The position numbers and the translations under genes are program-made. A stretch of 5,763 bases of DNA, taken from an uncultured Granulosicoccus sp. GTDB taxonomy: Bacteria > Pseudomonadota > Gammaproteobacteria > Granulosicoccales > Granulosicoccaceae. Each line of letters begins with the position of its first letter. Position 1 is the stretch's first letter. The stretch is from NCBI GenBank assembly GCA_938016235.1, contig CALLPU010000239.1, positions 1 to 5,763 of the forward strand, in the 5' to 3' direction. The notes under the pieces are model-generated. The model did no database searches, was not told the DNA's origin, and saw nothing but the letters and a program-made list of their open reading frames with translations. Positions 1 to 4,323 of the stretch are shown in pieces.

Positions 1-1095
1 GCGGTTGCCTATCTGACCAGTACATTCCGAGCTGCGGCGGGAATCGTGATCAGTGCCTCGCATAATCCGTTCTACGACAATGGACTGAAGTTTTTCTCGA
101 CTGAGGGCAGCAAATTGCCTGACGACGTCGAGCTGGAAATCGAGGCCATGATGAAAGAAGAGATGACCACGGTCGACTCCAAGGATCTGGGTCGCGCACG
201 CCGTGTTGATGATGCTGCGGGCCGATACATCGAATTCTGCAAGAGTACCTTTCACTCTGCCTTGCGCCTTGACGGTATGAAAATCGTCGTCGACAGTGCC
301 AATGGTGCCGCCTATCACATTGCTCGTGAGGTCTTCGATGAGCTGGGCGCGCAAGTGGTCTCGGTAGGCGCCGATCCGAACGGCATGAACATCAACAAGG
401 AATGTGGTGCGACAGCACCTGACAACCTGCGCGCTCATGTATTGCTGGAGCGTGCCGACGTGGGTATAGCGCTGGATGGTGACGGTGATCGGCTCATCAT
501 GGTCGACCATCGTGGTGAGATTGTTGATGGAGACGAGATTCTGTACGTGTTGGCAAAAGCCAGGCATGCCGAAGGCACGTTGAACGGCGGTGTTGCTGGC
601 ACCTTGATGTCCAATCTGGCGTTGGAACACGCGCTGGCGGACATGGATATTCCCTTCGAGAGAGCCTCGGTAGGAGATCGGTACGTCATGGAGCTGCTGC
701 GCGAGAAGGGCTGGGAGTTAGGTGGTGAAAACTCCGGTCACATCATTTGTCTGGACAGGGTAACCACCGGTGATGCAATAGTGGCGGCGCTGGCGGTATT
801 GTCTGTCATGCGATCCACTGGCGAATCATTGTCGCGTTTACGGTCTGAAATGCAGTTGTATCCACAGGTCCTGCTGAATGTACCGCTATCGAAAAAAGTG
901 AACCTGGACGAAAACTCGCGCATACAGCAGGCAGTCAAAGAGGCTGAAGCCGAGCTGGGCGACAGCGGCCGGATTCTATTGCGGCCCTCTGGAACCGAAC
1001 CGCTGGTGCGAGTCATGGTAGAAGGCAAAGTAGCCAACGATGTCGAGCAGATTTGTCAGAACGTGGCTCGAGTGGTTGGTGACGCGCTGGGCTAG
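1..1095 (+). CDS. glmM: Phosphoglucosamine mutase GlmM, 5' end outside the window
   Basis: GlmM converts glucosamine-6-phosphate to glucosamine-1-phosphate in the cytoplasm, the step before UDP-N-acetylglucosamine for peptidoglycan and LPS. The frame is open from base 1, beginning AVAYLT, so the GTG at 46 is internal and not the start. Comparison with the roughly 445-residue E. coli enzyme suggests about 82 residues are missing. All signature sites present are intact: the phosphoserine loop ISASHNP (catalytic Ser codon 58-60, E. coli Ser102), the Mg-binding loop DGDGDR at 475-492, the sugar-binding GENSGH at 724-741, and the phosphate-binding RPSGTEP at 982-1002. The frame ends normally with TAG, giving 364 residues here. 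GlmM is distinguished from the related phosphomannomutase/phosphoglucomutase ManB/AlgC by the close match around SASHNPFYDNG and by its position before tpiA-secG. Confidence 0.97.
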   Translation, partial: AVAYLTSTFRAAAGIVISASHNPFYDNGLKFFSTEGSKLPDDVELEIEAMMKEEMTTVDSKDLGRARRVDDAAGRYIEFCKSTFHSALRLDGMKIVVDSANGAAYHIAREVFDELGAQVVSVGADPNGMNINKECGATAPDNLRAHVLLERADVGIALDGDGDRLIMVDHRGEIVDGDEILYVLAKARHAEGTLNGGVAGTLMSNLALEHALADMDIPFERASVGDRYVMELLREKGWELGGENSGHIICLDRVTTGDAIVAALAVLSVMRSTGESLSRLRSEMQLYPQVLLNVPLSKKVNLDENSRIQQAVKEAEAELGDSGRILLRPSGTEPLVRVMVEGKVANDVEQICQNVARVVGDALG

Positions 1096-1135
1096 CCTTT
1101 AAAATTGTAGCCCTGTAGACCCTAATCACTAGACG

Positions 1136-1168
1136 AAACCGCTGTAGGTAGGTATGCTTCCGCGGTTT
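1136..1168. repeat. Short inverted repeat in the glmM-tpiA gap
   Basis: AAACCGC at 1136-1142 and GCGGTTT at 1162-1168 form a perfect 7-bp dyad with a 19-base loop. No T-run follows it (the next bases are GATCCTCGG), so it is not a standard intrinsic terminator. It ends 7 bases before the putative tpiA ribosome binding site, so in the mRNA it could form a weak leader hairpin. The dyad is visible in the sequence; any function is inference, and a 7-bp match across this spacing can arise by chance. Confidence 0.35.
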
Positions 1169-1175
1169 GATCCTC

Positions 1176-1179
1176 GGAG
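1176..1179 (+). promoter_or_regulatory. Ribosome binding site supporting the TTG start of tpiA
   Basis: GGAG lies 9 bases before the TTG at 1189. The only in-frame codons between the upstream TGA (1168-1170) and this TTG are non-start codons, so this site and the TTG define the start. The protein then begins MAKRQPLIAGNWK, the expected triosephosphate isomerase N-terminus. Confidence 0.6.
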
Positions 1180-1188
1180 CAGTACGTT

Positions 1189-1944
1189 TTGGCCAAACGC
1201 CAGCCACTAATCGCCGGTAACTGGAAGCTGAATGGGTCCAGGCATTCGGTTGTAGAGCTCGCCGCTGCCGTGTCGGCGGGTTGCGGAGCCGTGTCGGCAG
1301 AGGTGCTAGTCTGCCCGACATCCGTTTACCTTGCTGATGTGCTGGGTGTTGTCGGGAACTCTGCAGTGCATCTGGGAGCGCAGAACTGTTCGCAGGCAAG
1401 TGATGGTGCTTACACGGGCGAAGTGTCAGCTGACATGCTCGTTGAGTTTGGCTGTGAATACGTCATTCTTGGTCATTCCGAGCGGCGTGCGATGTACCAC
1501 GAAGACAGCCGCCTGGTTGCAGAGAAATGTCTGGCCGTTCAAGCAGCCGATATGACGCCTATCCTTTGTGTTGGTGAAACCCTCGAACAGCGAGAGGCGG
1601 ACGAGGTGGAGTCTGTTATTGCTGAGCAGCTTGATGCGCTACTCGATGCTGGTGGTATCGCCTCATTCGAAAACCTCGTGGTGGCCTATGAGCCGGTATG
1701 GGCTATTGGTACGGGTAAAACGGCATCCCCTGAGCAAGCCCAGGCAGTGCATGCGCTGATACGATCCCGGGTTGCCAGCCACAACGCGGATACAGCCAGC
1801 GCCCTGCGTATCCTCTACGGTGGCAGTGTCAAGCCAGACAATGCGGCCACACTGTTCGCTCAGCCTGATATCGATGGCGGGCTGATTGGCGGCGCTGCAC
1901 TGGACGCCGAATCATTTTTAGCTATTTGTGAAGCTGCCGCCTGA
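1189..1944 (+). CDS. tpiA: Triosephosphate isomerase
   Basis: TpiA interconverts dihydroxyacetone phosphate and glyceraldehyde-3-phosphate in glycolysis and gluconeogenesis, in the cytoplasm. The product is a single TIM barrel of 251 residues, a normal length. Active-site residues are all visible: Asn11 and Lys13 in AGNWK, the electrophile His96 in the ILGHSERR block, the catalytic base Glu168 in AYEPVWAIGTGKTA with the flexible lid (loop 6) following, and the phosphate-gripping YGGSV (210-214) and GLIGGAA (231-237). The start is TTG, because an in-frame TGA lies only 18 bases upstream and no ATG or GTG intervenes. A gap of 93 bases separates it from glmM and 32 bases from secG, so tpiA and secG are probably cotranscribed. 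I saw no convincing promoter in the upstream gap, so expression may continue from glmM. Confidence 0.98.
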   Translation: MAKRQPLIAGNWKLNGSRHSVVELAAAVSAGCGAVSAEVLVCPTSVYLADVLGVVGNSAVHLGAQNCSQASDGAYTGEVSADMLVEFGCEYVILGHSERRAMYHEDSRLVAEKCLAVQAADMTPILCVGETLEQREADEVESVIAEQLDALLDAGGIASFENLVVAYEPVWAIGTGKTASPEQAQAVHALIRSRVASHNADTASALRILYGGSVKPDNAATLFAQPDIDGGLIGGAALDAESFLAICEAAA

Positions 1945-1976
1945 TCGGCGACAGACCAAGAGAATTCTGGAGAAAC

Positions 1977-2384
1977 ATGCAATCCCTCGCGTTAGTTATT
2001 CACGTCCTGCTGGCTGTTGGTGTTATCGGCCTGGTATTGATTCAGCACGGTAAAGGTGCGGACGCCGGTGCGGCGTTCGGTAGTGGCGCTTCCGCCACGG
2101 TATTTGGAGCTCGGGGATCGGCTTCGTTTCTTACCCGTGCTACCACCGTGCTCGCCACGCTGTTTTTCATCACTAGCATCTTCCTGTTTTATCTGGCAGC
2201 CAATCGCGAAGGAGCCGTGCGATCAGTGACCGATATTCCCGGCATCATCGAAGAGGCACCCGTCAGCACCGGCAGCGATCTGCCGGGTGGCGTTAACGAC
2301 GTAACGGGCGCTGATGAAAGTGCAGCACCGGCAGACTCCTCAGGTGCCAGCTCGGATTCTGACTTGCCTAAACCCGCAGAGTAG
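1977..2384 (+). CDS. secG: Protein-export membrane protein SecG
   Basis: SecG is the small auxiliary subunit of the SecYEG translocon in the inner membrane and assists SecA-driven protein export. The 135-residue product shows the family plan: a first membrane helix at about residues 3-22, the polar loop beginning QHGKGADAGAAFG with the SGASATVFGARG motif at about residues 23-52, and a second membrane helix at about 54-74. The remaining 60 residues are a hydrophilic tail rich in Ser, Ala, Asp, Gly and Pro with few basic residues, probably disordered. The ATG is preceded by GGAG at 1969-1972 with only 4 bases between, a short but usable spacing. It follows tpiA by 32 bases and precedes tRNA-Leu, as in many proteobacteria. 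Confidence 0.95.
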   Translation: MQSLALVIHVLLAVGVIGLVLIQHGKGADAGAAFGSGASATVFGARGSASFLTRATTVLATLFFITSIFLFYLAANREGAVRSVTDIPGIIEEAPVSTGSDLPGGVNDVTGADESAAPADSSGASSDSDLPKPAE

Positions 2385-2385
2385 T

Positions 2386-2422
2386 CCCACAGCGCCGGGG
2401 TTTTGAGCTATCATCCCCGGCT
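2386..2422 (+). promoter_or_regulatory. Possible tRNA-Leu promoter with GC-rich discriminator
   Basis: TATCAT at 2409-2414 matches the sigma-70 -10 consensus at five of six bases. CCCACA at 2386-2391, 17 bases upstream, is a poor -35 box with three of six matches. Directly after the -10 comes CCCCGGC, resembling the GC-rich discriminator of stringently controlled stable-RNA promoters. Transcription would start near 2421-2422, giving a leader of about 24 bases before the mature tRNA 5' end. The weak -35 and the overlap with a hairpin make this tentative. The tRNA could equally be processed from a secG read-through transcript. Confidence 0.3.
2394..2421. repeat. GC-rich inverted repeat after secG
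   Basis: GCCGGGG at 2394-2400 and CCCCGGC at 2415-2421 form a perfect 7-bp dyad around a 14-base loop. The loop itself contains TGA/TCA (2404-2406, 2411-2413), which could lengthen the hairpin. It begins 9 bases after the secG stop. No T-run follows (TGGCCGAACA comes next), so it is not a canonical intrinsic terminator. It might instead protect the secG mRNA 3' end. Its right half coincides with the GC-rich stretch after the possible tRNA -10 box. Confidence 0.45.
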
Positions 2423-2445
2423 GGCCGAACAGGCCTGTCCCTTAT

Positions 2446-2530
2446 GCCGACATGGTGGAATTGGTAGACACGCTATCTTGAGGGGGTAGTGGCGAAAGCT
2501 GTCCCGGTTCGAGTCCGGGTGTCGGCACCA
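2446..2530 (+). tRNA. leuU: tRNA-Leu (anticodon GAG)
   Basis: This folds into a complete class II tRNA of 85 bases with the CCA encoded. The acceptor stem is GCCGACA (2446-2452) with TGTCGGC (2520-2526), followed by discriminator A2527 and CCA. The D stem is GTG/CAC with the GG of the D loop present. The anticodon stem is CTATC (2473-2477) with GGTAG (2485-2489), one G-T pair, around loop TTGAGGG, placing the anticodon GAG at 2480-2482, which reads CUC and CUU. A long variable arm (2490-2502) has a 3-bp stem capped by GAAA, typical for leucine tRNAs. The T stem is CCCGG/CCGGG with loop TTCGAGT. The D and anticodon arms resemble E. coli leuU, which also sits after secG. Alternative isotypes are unlikely given the anticodon and the discriminator A. 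Confidence 0.97.
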
Positions 2531-2576
2531 TAACAACGATATTCTTCAGTGTTCCAGGTACCTAACCTGAGCACAG

Positions 2577-2596
2577 TACCTCGTCCTGGCGAGGTA
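2577..2596. repeat. 7-bp hairpin downstream of tRNA-Leu
   Basis: TACCTCG (2577-2583) and CGAGGTA (2590-2596) are perfectly complementary around a 6-base loop, TCCTGG. A smaller GCCA/TGGC stem (2597-2600, 2604-2607) follows at once. There is no T-run afterwards, so an intrinsic terminator is not supported. The hairpin sits 47 bases after the tRNA CCA end and 47 bases before the nuoA -35 box. It could stop or stabilise the tRNA precursor 3' end, or it could be incidental. The surrounding stretch 2531-2620 contains no gene that I can recognise. Confidence 0.45.
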
Positions 2597-2620
2597 GCCA
2601 CTCTGGCAGGAATTCTGCGA

Positions 2621-2641
2621 TAATTGCGGCGGTAACAATTA
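2621..2641. repeat. Dyad abutting the nuoA -35 box; possible operator
   Basis: TAATTG at 2621-2626 and CAATTA at 2636-2641 form a perfect 6-bp inverted repeat with a 9-base spacer. Its right edge is one base from the TTGACA of the putative nuoA promoter, placing its centre about 48 bases upstream of the expected transcription start. That geometry suits a dimeric regulator binding just above RNA polymerase. The dyad is seen directly; which protein binds, if any, cannot be told from the sequence. Confidence 0.4.
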
Positions 2642-2642
2642 G

Positions 2643-2672
2643 TTGACACGCGCATCAGACGTTCACTGTAAG
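2643..2672 (+). promoter_or_regulatory. Putative sigma-70 promoter of the nuo operon
   Basis: TTGACA at 2643-2648 is a perfect -35 consensus. With an 18-base spacer, TGTAAG at 2667-2672 is the best -10 candidate, matching four of six bases. Transcription would begin around 2679, leaving a leader of about 82 bases to the TTG start of nuoA at 2761. The position after a tRNA gene and before the first nuo gene is where an operon promoter is expected. The imperfect -10 suggests dependence on an activator, for which the dyad at 2621-2641 is a candidate site. Confidence 0.5.
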
Positions 2673-2750
2673 AGCACGGCCGCAGTGTCAATGGTTGCCC
2701 GGCAGTTCACTGCCTGATCAGACCATTGGAACGTCCACGCTTTCGATCCT

Positions 2751-2754
2751 GGAG
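2751..2754 (+). promoter_or_regulatory. Ribosome binding site that decides the nuoA start
   Basis: GGAG lies 6 bases before the TTG at 2761, an ideal spacing. The longer in-frame alternative, the TTG at 2695, has no purine-rich site upstream (the bases before it are GCAGTGTCAATGG). The site also lies exactly where family resemblance to NuoA begins, which favours the 2761 start. Confidence 0.65.
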
Positions 2755-2760
2755 CCACAG

Positions 2761-3117
2761 TTGCTAGCCACATATTTTCCTGTATTGCTGTTTATCCTCA
2801 TCGGCCTCGGCCTGGGTGTCGCTCTCCTGACTGTCGGCCGGCTGGCTGGCCCGTCTAACCCGGGTAAAGACAAGAATTCACCTTATGAGTGCGGTTTCGA
2901 AGCCTTCGAAGATGCCCGCATGAAATTCGATGTTCGCTACTACCTCGTGGCCATCCTGTTCATTATTTTTGATCTGGAAATTGCATTCCTCATTCCGTGG
3001 GCCGTCACGCTGGATTCCATCTCCGGCACCGCTTTCGCTGCCATGGGAATCTTTCTGTTTATTTTGGTTATCGGCTTTATTTACGAGTGGAAAAAAGGCG
3101 CGCTCGAATGGGAATAA
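2761..3117 (+). CDS. nuoA: NADH-quinone oxidoreductase subunit A
   Basis: NuoA (ND3 homologue) is a small membrane-arm subunit of complex I, placed at the junction with the quinone-binding peripheral arm. From the TTG at 2761 the product is 118 residues, beginning MLATYFPVLLF, the usual length and N-terminus of the short NuoA forms. Three membrane helices are visible at about residues 5-27, 60-80 and 90-108. The loop between the first two carries PYECGFEAFEDARMKFD with Cys44, equivalent to the ND3 cysteine exposed in the deactive state of mitochondrial complex I. The second helix has FDLE (70-73), whose acidic residues are conserved in the family. The C-terminus is YEWKKGALEWE. A TTG at 2695 would add 22 residues without family resemblance or a ribosome binding site, so I prefer the shorter form. 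nuoB follows after 4 bases. Confidence 0.95.
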   Translation: MLATYFPVLLFILIGLGLGVALLTVGRLAGPSNPGKDKNSPYECGFEAFEDARMKFDVRYYLVAILFIIFDLEIAFLIPWAVTLDSISGTAFAAMGIFLFILVIGFIYEWKKGALEWE

Positions 3118-3121
3118 CATC

Positions 3122-3598
3122 ATGGGTATAGAAGGTGTTCTCGAAGAAGGGTTTGTAACCACTTCTGCTGACAAGCTCATCAACTGGGCCCGTACGGGTT
3201 CCATGTGGCCGATGACCTTTGGCCTTGCGTGTTGCGCCGTTGAGATGATGCACGCTGGTGCTGCCCGTTATGATCTGGATCGTTTCGGCATCATTTTCCG
3301 GCCGAGTCCGCGGCAATCGGATGTGATGATCGTGGCGGGCACTCTGGTAAACAAGATGGCGCCGGCGCTGCGCAAGGTGTACGACCAGATGCCCGACCCG
3401 AAGTGGGTGATTTCCATGGGTAGCTGCGCAAATGGAGGAGGCTACTACCACTATTCCTATGCGGTGGTCAGAGGCTGTGATCGTATTGTTCCCGTCGACG
3501 TATATGTTCCTGGTTGCCCGCCAACTGCAGAGGCACTGCTGTACGGCATTTTGCAGCTGCAGAATAAAATTCGCACGACTAACACGATAGCTCGCTGA
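3122..3598 (+). CDS. nuoB: NADH-quinone oxidoreductase subunit B
   Basis: NuoB (PSST homologue) holds the terminal iron-sulfur cluster N2, which passes electrons to ubiquinone, and lines the quinone pocket with NuoD. The product has 158 residues. The four N2 ligands are present: the tandem Cys37-Cys38 in GLACCAVEMM, Cys102 in MGSCANGGGYY, and Cys132 in VPGCPPTAEALLYG. A further cysteine (Cys119 in RGCDRIVPVD) is not a cluster ligand. The start is the ATG 4 bases after the nuoA stop; the frame remains open further upstream inside nuoA, but that extension does not resemble NuoB and is a shadow. The ribosome binding site is weak (GGGA at 3110-3113), consistent with coupling to translation of nuoA. 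Confidence 0.97.
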   Translation: MGIEGVLEEGFVTTSADKLINWARTGSMWPMTFGLACCAVEMMHAGAARYDLDRFGIIFRPSPRQSDVMIVAGTLVNKMAPALRKVYDQMPDPKWVISMGSCANGGGYYHYSYAVVRGCDRIVPVDVYVPGCPPTAEALLYGILQLQNKIRTTNTIAR

Positions 3599-3603
3599 TT
3601 ATC

Positions 3604-4323
3604 ATGTCCACACGCGTTGAACATATGCTGGATGCGCTGCAAGCAGCATTTCCGGACAACCAGTCGATAGCCCTTTCGCTGGATCTGGTTGTCATGGATG
3701 TGGCGCCAGACCAGCTCATTGAAACTGCGCACAAGCTGCATGATGATCCTGCGCTGTCATTCAAGCAGTTGAGCGATCTGTGCGGCGTTGACTATGCCAC
3801 TTACGGCCGAGACGAATGGTCTACCGATACCGAAAACATGGCGAGTTTCAGTCGGGCAGTCAATGCATCGTCCGTTGGCAGCCTGACCTTCAACACCGGT
3901 ATGGAGCTGCCGCAAACAGACCAGCCGCGGTTTGTGGTGGCAAGCCATCTGCTGTCTCTGGACCACAACGTCAGAATGCGGTTGCGCTGCGCCGCCACTG
4001 ACGACAACATGCCCGTAGTGCCTTCTTTGACCCCTGTGTGGAGCAATGCTGACTGGTATGAGCGCGAAGCGTTTGATTTGTTCGGTATTCTGTTTGACGG
4101 GCACTCCGATTTACGCCGCCTGCTGACAGACTACGGCTTTACGGGCCATCCTTTTCGCAAGGATTTTCCACTGATCGGCAACGTCGAAATGCGCTACGAC
4201 TCGGTGAAAGAGCGAGTTGTTTATGAACCGGTCAGCATTGAACCGCGAGTGTTGGTCCCGCGCGTGATTCGGGAAGATTCACGTTACTCAGCTGGCGAAA
4301 CTCCCAAGAAAAACGATGCCTGA
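3604..4323 (+). CDS. nuoC: NADH-quinone oxidoreductase subunit C
   Basis: NuoC (30-kDa subunit homologue) is a peripheral-arm subunit without cofactors that packs against NuoD and NuoB. The 239-residue product carries the family signature in its second half: YEREAFDLFGI at 152-162, then the RRLLTDYGF and HPFRKDFPL blocks (182-190), ending in a tail with EPRVLVPRV. The N-terminal half begins with a predicted helical segment and contains a longer polar stretch at about residues 68-108 between the two conserved parts of the fold, which varies between proteobacteria. The start is the ATG 5 bases after nuoB; an in-frame ATG at 3625 is an alternative that would drop 7 residues. No strong ribosome binding site is seen. 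It is separate from nuoD, not fused, and its last 8 bases overlap the nuoD start. Confidence 0.96.
   Translation: MSTRVEHMLDALQAAFPDNQSIALSLDLVVMDVAPDQLIETAHKLHDDPALSFKQLSDLCGVDYATYGRDEWSTDTENMASFSRAVNASSVGSLTFNTGMELPQTDQPRFVVASHLLSLDHNVRMRLRCAATDDNMPVVPSLTPVWSNADWYEREAFDLFGILFDGHSDLRRLLTDYGFTGHPFRKDFPLIGNVEMRYDSVKERVVYEPVSIEPRVLVPRVIREDSRYSAGETPKKNDA

Noticed and set aside
435..1037. Antisense frames opposite glmM (84 and 99 residues)
   Set aside because: Composition is that of a shadow (Ser, Thr and Arg rich), with no family resemblance and no start signals.
1013..1399. 128-residue antisense frame spanning the glmM-tpiA gap
   Set aside because: It covers the ends of two conserved genes on the other strand, its translation is rich in Arg, Pro and Leu with no domain, and it would leave both real genes overlapped.
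2370..2404. AAACCC (2370-2375) with GGGTTT (2398-2403) followed by a T, as an intrinsic terminator of secG
   Set aside because: The loop would be 22 bases, the T-run is only TTTT and mostly inside the stem, and a stronger GCCGGGG/CCCCGGC pairing competes for the same bases.
2430..2437. Perfect 8-base palindrome CAGGCCTG just before the tRNA
   Set aside because: It is too short to support a binding site or recombination site, and no second copy was seen near the tRNA 3' end that would suggest an attachment site or integrated element.
2473..2691. 72-residue minus-strand frame across tRNA-Leu and the nuoA gap
   Set aside because: It reads antisense through the tRNA, giving a meaningless TRTRTGTAFATTPSR C-terminal-like segment typical of tRNA shadows, and has no supporting signals.
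2446..2694. Integration of a mobile element at the tRNA-Leu 3' end
   Set aside because: The downstream DNA leads into the nuo operon with no integrase, no repeat of the tRNA 3' end and no change in base composition.
2691..2717. Eight-codon frame MVARQFTA upstream of nuoA as a possible regulatory leader peptide
   Set aside because: There is no ribosome binding site before the ATG, no run of regulatory codons and no attenuator structure after it.
2930..3121. Upstream extension of the nuoB frame inside nuoA, making a 222-residue protein
   Set aside because: The extra 64 residues overlap nuoA in another frame, show no NuoB resemblance, and the ATG at 3122 gives a normal 158-residue NuoB.
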